A program made the translations under genes and the position numbers. This document shows, one piece after another, positions 1-9,166 of a stretch of 64,000 bases of DNA (position 1 is the stretch's first letter; each line of letters begins with the position of its first letter). This DNA is from Sphingobium yanoikuyae (GTDB lineage: Bacteria > Pseudomonadota > Alphaproteobacteria > Sphingomonadales > Sphingomonadaceae), in assembly GCF_034424525.1 (NCBI RefSeq), contig NZ_CP139979.1, forward strand, positions 2,065,501 to 2,129,500, given 5' to 3'. A model generated the notes under the pieces. It had not been told where the DNA came from, did no database searches, and was given only the letters and a program-made list of their open reading frames with translations.

Positions 1-90
1 AAGCCCGGCATTCTTCGCCGCGTGGATGCGGTCGGCGAAATCGGGCGCGCTGTCCTTGAAAAGCCATTCGATACAGGCGGACAGATACAT
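1..90 (-). CDS. hyi: Hydroxypyruvate isomerase-like protein, N-terminal part (runs off the window)
   Basis: Only the first 30 codons are in the window, read leftward from an ATG at 90-88. A strong Shine-Dalgarno (AAGGAGAAGAGGA) lies directly upstream. The residues begin MYLSACIEWLF and continue with a DRIHAAKNAGL stretch, the usual opening of Hyi/xylose-isomerase-like TIM-barrel enzymes, which interconvert hydroxypyruvate and tartronate semialdehyde. It lies downstream of the TonB-dependent receptor on the same strand, separated by a hairpin. Family assignment rests on 30 residues, so another member of the sugar isomerase-like TIM-barrel family is possible. Confidence 0.6.
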   Translation of the reverse strand, partial: MYLSACIEWLFKDSAPDFADRIHAAKNAGL

Positions 91-147
91 TCCTCTTCTC
101 CTTGGTCGCCCCCTTGTTGTCGGGGACTGGGTCCGGTCGAAGAAGAA

Positions 148-181
148 GAGGCGGCCCCGCCGGCCTAGCCGGGGCCGCCTC
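148..181 (-). terminator. GC-rich hairpin between the TonB receptor and hyi
   Basis: A perfect 11-bp inverted repeat (GAGGCGGCCCC / GGGGCCGCCTC) with a 12-nt loop begins 28 bp past the receptor stop codon. On the minus strand it is followed by a TTCTTCTTC tract rather than a clean U run, and on the plus side by ATTTTC. A transcription terminator or an mRNA 3'-end stabiliser are both reasonable readings. Confidence 0.55.
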
Positions 182-208
182 ATTTTCACGAAGCTTAGAG
201 GCGTCCGA

Positions 209-2509
209 TCAGAAGCGATAGGTGCCCCGGACGCCATAGGTGCGCGGCGTGCCGTATATATAGTTGATCAGCATGGTCCCGCCGGCATCGACATAGTTGA
301 CGAAGCTGTAGGGCCGGTAATTCTCCAGGTTGCGGACATAGGCCTGCACGCTCAGCTTGTTGCCCGGCGCGCTATATTCGAGGCTCAGGTCCGTCTGGGT
401 GAACGCCTCCTGCAATTCGGCGCGATTGTTGAACGGCTGCAGATAATAATCCGACTTGAAGCGGCTGAAGACGCTCGCGGTGATCTTGTGATCGCCAATG
501 TGGAAATCATGGTCATAGCCAAGCGCGATCGTCCATTTGGGTGACTGCACCGGGCGATTGCCGCTGAGGTCGAAGGGCTGGTTGCCGGGCGTCGACGGAT
601 CGCTGTCGTTGATCGAACCGGTCAGGCCCAGCAGCGATGTCTGGAACGCCGTCAGTTCGGCGTTCAGATAGTTGACGGTCGCCGTGAAGCGATCGTTGCG
701 CGACAGCAGGACCGTGGTGTCGGTCTCGATGCCCCAGACCCGCGACTTGCCGGCATTGACCACCTGGCTGCCGACATTGGTGTCCAGGAACACCGGGATC
801 TGCTGGTCGCGATAGTCATAATAGAAGGCCGAGGCGTTGAACTGGATCGTGCGGTCGGCAAAGCTGTTCTTCGATCCGATTTCATAGGCGGTCAGCTTTT
901 CCGAACCGAAGGAGCCGACATTGTCGAAGCCGCCGGCCTTGTAGCCGGTGCTGACCTTGCCGTAGATCAGATGGTCGCGCGACGGATTATAGTCGATGCC
1001 CAGCGTCCAGGTAGGCTGGCTTTCCTTGAAGCGCGGATGCAGTTCGGTCCGGGCGATGCTGGTGTCGTCGATTGCCGGCGGATTGGGGCCGCGCCCGAAT
1101 TGCGGGCCGTAATTATAATAGAGGCCCTTCTTCTTGTCGTGGGTGTAGCGGATGCCGCCGGTGACGCTCAGCTTGTCGACGACGATTGGCACCGTCGCCT
1201 GGGCAAAGCCGGCGATCGAGTCATTCTTCACATAGGGGCGATAGAAATAGTTGAGATAGCTGCCGCCCGCCGCCAGCGGCAGGAACAGGCCCTGCGCCAT
1301 ATACTGGTTCTCATGGAAGTAGAAGGCGCCGACCTGATAGATGATGCCGCCATTCTCGCCGCCTGACAGGCGCAGTTCATGGCTTTGCGTCTTCGAATTC
1401 TTCTCGTAATTCTGGATGAAGATGGTCGGCACATAGCCGTTGAGCGGCTGGCTGATATCCGACTTCACGTCGCGATAGCCGCCAATATAGCTCAGCGTGC
1501 CGATCGAGCCGACGTCGATGTCGAGCCGACCACGGATCGCATATTGCCTGATCTTGGTCGAACCCAGATCGCCCAGCGGGAAGGATTTGCGCGGCGGATT
1601 GAAGTCGAGATTTTGCGGCACGCCGCCATTTTCAAATTCCGGTGTCGAGGGGATGACGTCAACGATGCCGGAGGCATAGCCAGGGTTGGCAAGGACGCCA
1701 TTTGTCGCGATCACCTGGCCATATTGCGCCACGCCCGTGGTGTTCACGTCGACAAATTCGCCGGCGACATAGGCGCGGATGCCCTCGGCCGGTTCGGCAT
1801 AGAAGGACAGGCGCGCGGCATCGGTATTGCCGGCACTGCCACGGCCTGCCGGGCCATTGTTGAAATAGCCGTCATGCTCGTTGTGCATGCCGCTGGCGCG
1901 AATGGCGAATTTCTCGCCCAGCGGAATATTGACCGCGACTTCGCCGGTGATCGTGTCGTAATTGCCGTAGCTGCCGGTGGCATAGCCGGAAAATTCCCCG
2001 AGGCGCGGCTTGGCCGCCACGATGTTCAGGGCGCCGGCGGTCGCATTGCGGCCATAGAGCGTTCCTTGCGGGCCACGCAGGATCTCGATCCGCTCCAGAT
2101 CGAAGAAGCTGGCATTCAGCGCGATCGGCCGGTTGATATATTCGCCGTCGATATTGATCGTCAGCGCCGGATCGGCCGTCTCGCTATGATCCTGGCTGGA
2201 AATGCCGCGCACGGTGATCTTGGTATATTGGGTGTCGTTGGTGATGCCCAGGTCCGGCGCAAGTTGCGCGAGGCCATTCACGTCGGTGATGCCGGCCTTC
2301 AGCACCGCATCATTGTCGAACGCGCGCATCGCGATCGGCGTGTCCTGGATATTGGTGGCGCGCTTCTGCGCGGTGACGACGATGTCGGCGATCCCGACCG
2401 TGTCGGCCGCGGCCGGGCTGGCGACGTCCTGCGCCATGGCCGGCGCGGTAAGAGCTGCGATGGCCGCGCCAAGCATGAGCGCGGACAGGCTACGGAACTG
2501 TTGCATCAT
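209..2509 (-). CDS. TonB-dependent outer-membrane receptor
   Basis: A 766-residue outer-membrane active transporter that would import a scarce or bulky substrate using TonB/ExbBD energy. The N-terminus is a signal peptide ending in PAMAQ (about residues 1-27), followed by a TonB-box-like IVVTAQKR stretch. The plug domain (about 45-165) includes ITVRGISS and the conserved ILRGPQGTLYGRNA motif. The remainder is a 22-strand barrel ending in the aromatic YRF typical of BAM substrates. Length is normal for the sphingomonad family whose members import aromatics, sugars or siderophores, and the sequence alone does not reveal the substrate. The start is supported by an AGGGGAGGA ribosome-binding site. 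The downstream hyi-like gene hints at sugar-acid metabolism, but only by proximity. Confidence 0.93.
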   Translation of the reverse strand: MMQQFRSLSALMLGAAIAALTAPAMAQDVASPAAADTVGIADIVVTAQKRATNIQDTPIAMRAFDNDAVLKAGITDVNGLAQLAPDLGITNDTQYTKITVRGISSQDHSETADPALTINIDGEYINRPIALNASFFDLERIEILRGPQGTLYGRNATAGALNIVAAKPRLGEFSGYATGSYGNYDTITGEVAVNIPLGEKFAIRASGMHNEHDGYFNNGPAGRGSAGNTDAARLSFYAEPAEGIRAYVAGEFVDVNTTGVAQYGQVIATNGVLANPGYASGIVDVIPSTPEFENGGVPQNLDFNPPRKSFPLGDLGSTKIRQYAIRGRLDIDVGSIGTLSYIGGYRDVKSDISQPLNGYVPTIFIQNYEKNSKTQSHELRLSGGENGGIIYQVGAFYFHENQYMAQGLFLPLAAGGSYLNYFYRPYVKNDSIAGFAQATVPIVVDKLSVTGGIRYTHDKKKGLYYNYGPQFGRGPNPPAIDDTSIARTELHPRFKESQPTWTLGIDYNPSRDHLIYGKVSTGYKAGGFDNVGSFGSEKLTAYEIGSKNSFADRTIQFNASAFYYDYRDQQIPVFLDTNVGSQVVNAGKSRVWGIETDTTVLLSRNDRFTATVNYLNAELTAFQTSLLGLTGSINDSDPSTPGNQPFDLSGNRPVQSPKWTIALGYDHDFHIGDHKITASVFSRFKSDYYLQPFNNRAELQEAFTQTDLSLEYSAPGNKLSVQAYVRNLENYRPYSFVNYVDAGGTMLINYIYGTPRTYGVRGTYRF

Positions 2510-2560
2510 TCCTCCCCTTCGATTCCCTTTTTCTAGGGAAATTTACGAATTGCAATGATG

Positions 2561-2589
2561 GTTTTAATAACGGCCGGGCGATGCGTCAA
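2561..2589 (-). promoter_or_regulatory. Candidate sigma70-type promoter of the TonB receptor gene
   Basis: Reading leftward, TTGACG (2589-2584) is followed after exactly 17 bp by TAAAAC (2566-2561). The spacing is ideal, the -35 matches 5/6 and the -10 matches 4/6. It lies about 50 bp upstream of the receptor start. The leader in between contains a short TTCCCT/AGGGAA hairpin. Confidence 0.5.
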
Positions 2590-2697
2590 GCCATAACAGA
2601 ATGCATATTTTAATTCTGTAATTTTTGATGGTTTTGGTGATTTAGCGGGTGTGCTTTTCCTGCAACGCGATCAAGGATGGCTGTACGACTGTCATCA

Positions 2698-2776
2698 CTA
2701 GCGCGTGGACTCATTACGCACTGCACCAGATGCGCACGCAGATGAGCTTGATGGCTGCGAGGAAGTTGGCAGGGTC
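2698..2776 (-). pseudogene. IS5-family transposase, C-terminal fragment
   Basis: On the minus strand this segment encodes DPANFLAAIKLICVRIW, the characteristic C-terminus of IS5/IS427-type transposases. A one-base slip then moves the expected RNEST tail into another frame, ending at a TAG at 2700-2698. Only about 26 codons survive, butted directly against the truncated IS3 orfB, so the element was cut by a deletion or by the neighbouring insertion. It cannot be functional. Confidence 0.7.
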
Positions 2777-2777
2777 T

Positions 2778-3434
2778 TACCGCCATGTGCAGCGCCTGCA
2801 GCACCGCATCGGTGGTCTGCCTGCTCTGCATCGACCAACCCACCACGCGGCGGGAATAGAGAACGATCACGACGGCCAGATAGGCAAAGCCCTCCAGGGT
2901 TCGGATGTAGGTGATGTCTGTCACCCAAGCCTTGTCGGGCGCGGCCACGTCGAACTGGCGACCCAGAGTGTTGTCGACCGCCAGGGACGGCTTGCCGCCA
3001 TAGCTCTCCGGTCGGCGCTTGTAACCGACCTGCGCCTTGATACCCGCCAGCCTGGTCAATCGGGCAACGCGGTTCAGGCAGCAGGTCTCACCCTGATCCA
3101 GCAGGTCGTCGTGCAGCTTGCGGTAGCCATAGACCTTACCACTGTCGTTCCAAGCTTGCCGGATCAGCTCTGTCTGCCGAGCATCTTCCTAGGCCCTCAT
3201 GCTCAGTGGGCTCTTCTGCCAAGCATAGAAACCGTTGGGCTGGATGCGCAGGCACCGACACATCGATCGAACCCTGAACTGGTCACGATGCTCGGCAACA
3301 AACACGTATCTCACTTTGCAACCCTGGCGGAACGAAGCGACCGCAGGTCAACTACGCGGTGGCTTTTTTAGGATGTCGCGCTCCTCCGTCATCCGGGCCA
3401 GATCGCACTTCAATTGCCGTGTCTCGGCATCCTT
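2778..3434 (-). pseudogene. IS3-family transposase (orfA/orfB) remnant
   Basis: Leftward frames encode an OrfA C-terminus (RQLKCDLARMTEERDILKK) ending in an AAAAAAG slippery heptamer of the kind used for programmed -1 frameshifting in IS3. An OrfB segment follows, with RYVFVAEHRDQF, SGKVYGYRKLHDDL and DKAWVTDITYIRT, the last carrying the first catalytic Asp of the DDE domain. There is a TAG stop near 3190 in OrfB, a stop just after the slippery site, and OrfB is cut off after ALHMAV, losing the second Asp and the Glu. Its upstream end lies inside the ISNCY gene at about 3434, implying that this IS3 copy inserted there. Confidence 0.8.
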
Positions 3435-3945
3435 GGAAGACACTATGCTGATCAGAGTAGAAGGGGCCCGGCTTGCCGTGCCGGTCGATATACTCGCGCG
3501 TCGCCTTCATATAGGCGAAGGTGCTCTCGCTCTCGACCATCTTAAGGTGCATTAGTTCGCTCGTCGCGTCGCCGATATAGACGAGCAGGGTGCATTGCGG
3601 CCCGCGATCCTCGAACCATCAGTGCTTCGATCCGTCGATCTGGACCAGCTCACCCCGACAGTCTCGGCGATAGCGCGGCTGATATGGGCGAGGGCGGCGG
3701 GCTTCTCGATCCTTCCACAAACCCGCTTCCATCATCCGCTTGCGCAGCGTCTCGCAGCCGGCCCTGATGCCATGGCGTTCGGCCAGATACTCACGCGCCA
3801 ACGTCGGCCCGAAATCCGCATAATGCGCGCGGACCAGCGCAACGACCTGATCGCGAAAACATCGCTATGTCGTCGGTTGCTCGGCCGACCGCGCGTGTCA
3901 TCTCTATCTAGCGGAGGGGTGTCATTTCTATCCGGGCTCTATAAA
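3435..3945 (-). pseudogene. ISNCY-family (IS1202-like) transposase remnant, interrupted by IS3
   Basis: Minus-strand frames contain LAREYLAERHGIRAG, QPRYRRDCRGELVQIDGSKH, the WFEDRGPQCTLLVYI block and MVESESTFAYMKATREYIDR followed by FYSDQHSVF, matching the integrase-like core of ISNCY transposases. A TGA replaces the Trp codon after GSKH (about 3615), a frameshift lies near 3870, the N-terminus is missing, and the reading frame breaks at about 3434 where IS3 sequence starts. Two 14-bp near-identical direct repeats at 3895-3908 and 3919-3932 (GTGTCATNTCTATC) probably belong to the element's terminus. Confidence 0.75.
3895..3932. repeat. Pair of 14-bp direct repeats at the ISNCY remnant end
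   Basis: GTGTCATCTCTATC (3895-3908) and GTGTCATTTCTATC (3919-3932) differ at one base and are spaced 24 bp start to start. Their position at the edge of the ISNCY remnant suggests transposase-binding terminal repeats. An AT-rich palindrome (ATAATATATATTAT) follows around 3957-3970. Confidence 0.5.
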
Positions 3946-4017
3946 AATAAAGTCTGATAATATATATTATGTTAAATAACGGATTGGATCGATGGGAGAT
4001 ATTCCTCCTCATTCATC

Positions 4018-5322
4018 TCAGTCCTCCCGGATGCGGCTATGGGCTTTGGTGTCGCGCATGCGGATATAGACCGTCAGAGAAATCGCGATCATGACGCTGA
4101 CATAAATATAGAAAGCGGATTCCATCCCCGACTGCTTGAACCAGAGCGCGACGAACTCGGCCGTGCCGCCGAACAAGGTATTGGCGAGCGCATAAGGCAG
4201 CGCCACGCCCAATGCACGGATATGCGCAGGAAACAGTTCGGCCTTCACCACGGCGTTGATCGAGGTATAGCCGGTGACGATCACCAGGCCCGCCATCACC
4301 AGCAGCCCGGCGACCAGCGGATCGCGTGTCACGGCCAGGGTCGCGAAGATCGGATAGGTGAAGAGCACGCCCATGACGCCGAAGCCGATCATCAGCGGCT
4401 TGCGCCCGATTCGGTCGGACAAGGCACCCGCCAAAGGCTGCAACAACATGAAAATGAACAATGTTATCCCATTGATTTCCGACGCTATTTCGCGACCGAA
4501 GCCGGCTGTGTTGACGAGGAATTTCTGCATGTAGATAGAATAGGCATAGAAGGCGATCGTGCCGCCGGCGGTCAGCAGCATCACCGTCAGCGTCTCGCGC
4601 GGATGGTTGGTGATGAGTTCGATGAAGCCGGACTTGGGCGCGCCTTGGGCCTTGGCCACTTCAAAGCTTTGGGTTTCGGCAAGGCCGCGCCGCAGCCAGA
4701 AGACGATCACCGCCAGCGCGCCGCCGATGGCGAAGGGAATGCGCCAGCCCCAGGCGTCAAGCTGCGCCTCGGTTAGGATCGACTGGAGCAGCAGCAGCAC
4801 GCAGATGGCTACCAGCTGCCCGGCGATCAGCGTCACATATTGGAAGCTGGAGTAAAAGCCGCGCCGGTCCTTGCCGGCCATTTCGGTGAGATAGGTCGCG
4901 CTGGCGCCATATTCGCCGCCGATCGACAGGCCCTGCATCAGCCGGGCCAGCACGAGCAGCAATGGCGCACCGACGCCGATCACCTCATAGCCCGGCGTCA
5001 CCGCGATCAGCAGCGACCCGGCGCACATCAGCGACACCGACAAGGTAAGCCCGCTCTTGCGGCCGTGACGGTCGGCATAGGCGCCCATCAGCCAGGCGCC
5101 GATCGGTCGCATCAGGAAGCCCACGGCAAAGATGCCGGCCGCGCTCAGCAACTGGGCGGTGCGATCCTCGCTCGGGAAGAAATGCGGGGCGAAATAGAGG
5201 GTGAAGGCGGCATAGGCATACCAGTCATACCATTCGACCAGATTGCCGGTGGAACCGCCGATGATCGCCTTGAGCCGGGCGCGTTTGTCGGGTGCCGCAC
5301 CCTGCCCCTCATGTGACGTCAT
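4018..5322 (-). CDS. MFS transporter, metabolite:H+ symporter (MHS) type
   Basis: A 434-residue inner-membrane transporter with about 12 hydrophobic segments. MHS-family hallmarks are present: GNLVEWYDWYAYA at the start of helix 1, the loop 2-3 motif ADRHGRKSG (about residues 82-90), IGGEYGASATYLTE in helix 5, and WGWRIPF before helix 6. Family members (KgtP, ProP, ShiA) import dicarboxylates, betaines or shikimate with protons; which substrate applies here cannot be told. Its ATG overlaps the protease stop by 4 bp (ATGA), so it is the last gene of the leftward envelope/housekeeping run. Confidence 0.88.
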   Translation of the reverse strand: MTSHEGQGAAPDKRARLKAIIGGSTGNLVEWYDWYAYAAFTLYFAPHFFPSEDRTAQLLSAAGIFAVGFLMRPIGAWLMGAYADRHGRKSGLTLSVSLMCAGSLLIAVTPGYEVIGVGAPLLLVLARLMQGLSIGGEYGASATYLTEMAGKDRRGFYSSFQYVTLIAGQLVAICVLLLLQSILTEAQLDAWGWRIPFAIGGALAVIVFWLRRGLAETQSFEVAKAQGAPKSGFIELITNHPRETLTVMLLTAGGTIAFYAYSIYMQKFLVNTAGFGREIASEINGITLFIFMLLQPLAGALSDRIGRKPLMIGFGVMGVLFTYPIFATLAVTRDPLVAGLLVMAGLVIVTGYTSINAVVKAELFPAHIRALGVALPYALANTLFGGTAEFVALWFKQSGMESAFYIYVSVMIAISLTVYIRMRDTKAHSRIRED

Positions 5323-5978
5323 GGCGTCAGCACCATTTCACCATTTTCAACGCTCCAGCTTTTGAGACGGGACAGCATGTTCATGCCGATGACATTGACG
5401 TCGCCCAGTGCCGGGGAAACGACGACCTCGACATCATTGGCCCGCAGCGGCCCCACCGTCAGCGTCGAGATGCTGGCGCGGCGCGCGTCGATCTTGCCAT
5501 TGGCGGTGTTGAGCGGGATCGCTGGCGCATTCATGTCGATATTGAGGCCGGTGGCGCGGGCGGTATTTTCCGAAAGGGCGGTGATGGTCGCGCCGCTGTC
5601 GATCAGGAAGCGCGCGGACATGCCATTGACCATGCCCTCCACCCAATAATGGCCGTCCGGCGCGACCGGAATGCGCACCACCTGCCCATCGGACTGGATC
5701 GGCGGAGGCGCCGGCGGCGGCGCGGGCTGTGGCGTTGGCGCGGCACTGTTCTGCGGCTGGAGCAAGGCCCCCTCCTCCGCTGCGAACCGTGCCGGCATCA
5801 GTCCCGCCTTCTGGGCGAAGGTGAAGAGGCCGAGCAGGGCGCCGAAGATCAGCACCCAGAGCAGCGCCATCCGCACGAAGCTGCCCAGCGCGATGCGGCG
5901 GCCGATCAAGGCGGAGCCGACCAGGACCAGGGCGAGCAGATACCAGATGCTGGACATCGCCTGATCCGTGCCGTCCAT
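5319..5978 (-). CDS. Retropepsin-like aspartic protease, membrane-anchored (TIGR02281 type)
   Basis: A 219-residue protein with two N-terminal hydrophobic segments (about 9-26 and 35-55), a Pro/Ala-rich linker (about 78-95) and a single retroviral-type aspartic protease domain. The catalytic signature is FLIDSGATITALS (Asp at about residue 129), and the flap/second-half motif appears as INVIGMNMLSRL-like sequence near the C-terminus. Such clan-AA proteases act as dimers in the periplasm or at the inner membrane; targets are mostly unknown. The start codon shares one base with the stop of the upstream metallo-hydrolase (TGATG), indicating translational coupling. Confidence 0.85.
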   Translation of the reverse strand: MDGTDQAMSSIWYLLALVLVGSALIGRRIALGSFVRMALLWVLIFGALLGLFTFAQKAGLMPARFAAEEGALLQPQNSAAPTPQPAPPPAPPPIQSDGQVVRIPVAPDGHYWVEGMVNGMSARFLIDSGATITALSENTARATGLNIDMNAPAIPLNTANGKIDARRASISTLTVGPLRANDVEVVVSPALGDVNVIGMNMLSRLKSWSVENGEMVLTP

Positions 5979-6766
5979 CAGTGGGGTGCTCCGTCGTTAA
6001 GGTCGATGACCAACCCGTCATAGCCCGGCTCGACGCCTTTGGGGAGCGTGGCGCACAGGGTGGCATAATCCATGCTCTGGTCCATATGCGTGAGGATCGC
6101 GCGATCGGGCTGGGTTGCCATGATCCCCGCCAATGTCATCTCCAGATGGGCATGGGTGGGATGCGGCCGCGCGCGCAGCGCATCGACCACCCAGATGTCG
6201 AGATCGTCGAACAGCGCCAGCATATCCGGGGTTATTTCATGAAAATCCGTGGCATATCCGACATGACTATCATCATGACTGAAGCGAAATCCAGTCGAAT
6301 AAATGTCGCCATGGGGCATGTCGGTGCAGGCAATGTCGATATCGCCGATCCGCAGGCCGTCGGGGAGATCATGCGGGATGATGATCGGGGGATAGCCCCC
6401 CCTCCCCGCAAAGGCATAGGCAAAGCGGGCCTGGAGCAGACGCATCGTCTGGGTGCGGGCATAGCCCGGGATCGGGCTGCTACGGTGATGGAACAACTGG
6501 CGCACATCGTCGATGCCATGGCTGTGATCGGCATGATCATGCGTCCACAGAATCGCGTCGATGTCGATCACGTCGGCCGCCAGCAACTGCGCTCGCAGGT
6601 CCGGGGATGTGTCGACCAATATCCGGGTCGTCGCGCTTTCCACCAGGATCGAGACGCGGGTGCGGCGGTTCCTGGGTTCCTTGGGGTCGCAGGCGCCCCA
6701 ATCATTGCCGATCCGGGGAACGCCGGAGGATGTGCCGCTGCCAAGGATGGTCAGCTTGAGGCTCAT
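5978..6766 (-). CDS. MBL-fold metallo-hydrolase (PhnP-like)
   Basis: A 262-residue metallo-beta-lactamase fold hydrolase. The N-terminal LGSGTSSGVPRIG strand-loop and the metal-binding THDHADHSHG motif (HxHxDH, about residues 75-84) are clear, with further His ligands in DMPHGD and YATDFHE and a late LTHMDQ. The family includes PhnP cyclic phosphodiesterases and many enzymes without a known substrate. It overlaps tatD by 4 bp. An adjacent tatD-MBL pair is a common arrangement in alphaproteobacteria and suggests a nucleotide- or nucleic-acid-related phosphodiester role, which is an inference. Confidence 0.85.
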   Translation of the reverse strand: MSLKLTILGSGTSSGVPRIGNDWGACDPKEPRNRRTRVSILVESATTRILVDTSPDLRAQLLAADVIDIDAILWTHDHADHSHGIDDVRQLFHHRSSPIPGYARTQTMRLLQARFAYAFAGRGGYPPIIIPHDLPDGLRIGDIDIACTDMPHGDIYSTGFRFSHDDSHVGYATDFHEITPDMLALFDDLDIWVVDALRARPHPTHAHLEMTLAGIMATQPDRAILTHMDQSMDYATLCATLPKGVEPGYDGLVIDLNDGAPH

Positions 6767-7551
6767 GCCTGCGGCCGGCCCTCAATCTTGGCGAATAGAC
6801 GCAGGAAATTGGCCGATGTGGCCGCCGCCAGATCCTCGATGCTCTCACCGCGCAGATCGGCAAGGAAGCGGGCCGTGTCGGAAACGAAGGCCGGTTCGCA
6901 CGGCTTGCCGCGATGGGGCACCGGGGCGAGGAAGGGCGAGTCCGTTTCCACCAGCAGCCGGTCGAGCGGCAGGCGCGCGGCGGTTTCCTGCAGATCCTTC
7001 GCGCTCTTGAAGGTCACGATGCCCGAAATGCTGATATAGAAACCCAATTCCATCGCCGCATCGGCGAAGGCGCCGCTGGCGGTGAAACAGTGGATGACGC
7101 CGCTATAGGCCCCCTTCCCCATCTCGTCCCGCATGATCGCCAGCGTATCCTCTTCCGCTTCGCGCGTATGGACGATCAGCGGCAAGCCGGTCTCGCGGCA
7201 GGCGGCGATATGGCTGCGGAAGCTTTTCTGCTGCCGCTCGCGATCGCTATGGTCGTAATAATAATCGAGGCCCGTTTCGCCGATGCCGACGACGCGCGGA
7301 TGGGCCGCGCGCTCGACCAGCTTGGCGGTGTCGACATGGGGATGCTCGTCCGCCTCATGCGGATGGATGCCGACGGTCGCCCACACGTCCGCCTCGCGCA
7401 CCGCCGTGCCCAGCACATCGTCCCACTCGCTTTCGCGGGTGGCGATGTTGAGCATCAGGTCGACGCCGCGCGCACGGGCACGTTCCAACACATTAGGCTG
7501 ATCTTCGATCAACCCCTTGTAATTGAGGTGACAATGGCTGTCGATCAACAT
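6763..7551 (-). CDS. tatD: TatD-family metal-dependent DNase
   Basis: A 262-residue TIM-barrel metallohydrolase. Signature elements are the N-terminal DSHCHLN (metal His pair), GIHPHEAD, GETGLDYYYD, IVHTREAEEDT, GVIHCFTASG and ETDSPFLAPVPHRGK. TatD enzymes are 3'-5' exonuclease/AP-endonuclease-like nucleases linked to DNA repair and DNA degradation, and despite the name are not part of Tat export. It sits 3 bp downstream of metG, a conserved metG-tatD pairing. Confidence 0.93.
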   Translation of the reverse strand: MLIDSHCHLNYKGLIEDQPNVLERARARGVDLMLNIATRESEWDDVLGTAVREADVWATVGIHPHEADEHPHVDTAKLVERAAHPRVVGIGETGLDYYYDHSDRERQQKSFRSHIAACRETGLPLIVHTREAEEDTLAIMRDEMGKGAYSGVIHCFTASGAFADAAMELGFYISISGIVTFKSAKDLQETAARLPLDRLLVETDSPFLAPVPHRGKPCEPAFVSDTARFLADLRGESIEDLAAATSANFLRLFAKIEGRPQA

Positions 7552-7554
7552 CCG

Positions 7555-9123
7555 TCAGGCGTCCGCTTCGGTCAGTTCCAGGCGCGGGAAGAGCGGCTTG
7601 GGCGCGGCCAGCCCGAAATCGCTTTCGGCCAGATCGCTATACCAATGATCGCCGATCGCGCCATAGCTGCGCTTGTCGGCCGGCACGCCCATATGGTCGA
7701 GCAGCGCGGTGGCGCTCGCCGGGATCACCGGCTGGATTGCGACCGCCAGCTGGGCGATGGCGATATAGAGCGTCGCCAGCACTGTCTCCATCCGCTGGGG
7801 ATCGGTCTTGCGCAGCGACCAGGGCGCCTGCGCGTCGATATATTGGTTGCAGGCAAAGGCTGCGCGCAGCCAAGCATCGATCGCCACCGACGGCGCGAGA
7901 TCGGCCATGGCGCCGGGCATATCGCTGCGCACGACCTTGTCGATCAGCGCGAACAGCTCCGTATCGGCGGCGTCATGGCCATTGATGGCCGGCAGGCGGC
8001 CTTCCAGATTTTTCGCGATGAAGCTCAGCGTGCGCTGGGCCAGATTGCCGAACGCATTTCCAAGGTCGCTGTTCGAGCGCTGGACAATCGCTTCGGCGCT
8101 ATAGCTGCCGTCATTGCCGAAGGTCACTTCGGACAGCAGGAAATAGCGCAGCTGGTCGACGCCGAAGCGTTCGGCCAATTCCATCGGATCGGCGACATTG
8201 CCGACCGACTTCGACATCTTCTCGCCGCGGTTCAGCAGGAAGCCATGGCCGAACACCTGCTTGGGCAGCGGCAGCTTCGCGCTCATCAGGAAAGCCGGCC
8301 AGTACACCGTATGAAAACGCACGATATCCTTGCCGATGATATGGGTGATATCGCCACCCTCCGCCCAATAGCGCGCCATGCGCTCGGCATCGTCAGGATA
8401 GCCGCAGCCGGTGATATAATTGGTCAGCGCATCGACCCAGACATACATGACATGGCCGTCGGCGCCGGGCACCTTGACGCCCCAGTCGAAGCTGGTGCGC
8501 GAAATGCTGAGATCGGACAGGCCGCCTTCGACAAAGCGCAGGATTTCGTTGCGACGGCTTTCCGGGCGGATGAAGTCGGGCTGGCTGTTATAGAGGTTCA
8601 GCAGCTTGTCCTGATATTTGGACAGGCGGAAGAACCAGCTTTCCTCGACGGTCCATTCGACCGGCGTTCCCTGCGGCGACAGCTTTACGCCGCCCTCGCC
8701 GTCGGTGATTTCCTTCTCGTCATAGAAGGCTTCGTCGCGGACCGAATACCAGCCTTCGTAGCGGCCCAGATACAGGTCGCCATTGGCCTCCATCGCCCGC
8801 CAGATCGCCTGGCTGGCACGGTGGTGATCGGGTTCGCTGGTGCGGATGAAGCGATCATAGCTGATATTCAGGCTATCGTTCATCTGCTTGAAATAGGACG
8901 ACATTTCATCGGCCAGTTCGCGCGGCTCGATGCCCCGGTTGCGCGCCGTCTGAGCCATTTTCAGCCCATGTTCGTCGGTCCCGGTCTGGAAGAAGACATC
9001 GCGGCCCATCATCCGCTGGAACCGGGCGATCGCGTCGGTGGCGATCACCTCATAGGCATGGCCGATATGCGGACGGCCGTTGGGATAGGAGATGGCGGTG
9101 GTGATGGTGTAAGGCTGCGACAT
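7555..9123 (-). CDS. metG: Methionyl-tRNA synthetase
   Basis: A 522-residue class I aminoacyl-tRNA synthetase charging tRNA-Met. The HIGH signature (GRPHIGHAYEV, about residues 17-27) and the KMSKS loop (NRGEKMSKSVGN) are intact. The connective peptide lacks a four-Cys zinc knuckle, and there is no C-terminal tRNA-binding dimerisation domain, so this is the short MetG type common in alphaproteobacteria. Start MSQPYTITTAISYPNG is the normal family start. It lies 43 bp downstream of holB. Confidence 0.96.
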   Translation of the reverse strand: MSQPYTITTAISYPNGRPHIGHAYEVIATDAIARFQRMMGRDVFFQTGTDEHGLKMAQTARNRGIEPRELADEMSSYFKQMNDSLNISYDRFIRTSEPDHHRASQAIWRAMEANGDLYLGRYEGWYSVRDEAFYDEKEITDGEGGVKLSPQGTPVEWTVEESWFFRLSKYQDKLLNLYNSQPDFIRPESRRNEILRFVEGGLSDLSISRTSFDWGVKVPGADGHVMYVWVDALTNYITGCGYPDDAERMARYWAEGGDITHIIGKDIVRFHTVYWPAFLMSAKLPLPKQVFGHGFLLNRGEKMSKSVGNVADPMELAERFGVDQLRYFLLSEVTFGNDGSYSAEAIVQRSNSDLGNAFGNLAQRTLSFIAKNLEGRLPAINGHDAADTELFALIDKVVRSDMPGAMADLAPSVAIDAWLRAAFACNQYIDAQAPWSLRKTDPQRMETVLATLYIAIAQLAVAIQPVIPASATALLDHMGVPADKRSYGAIGDHWYSDLAESDFGLAAPKPLFPRLELTEADA

Positions 9124-9166
9124 GCAGCCTCCCTAGCGGCTGTTCGCGTCGCCGCAAAGCCGCTTT

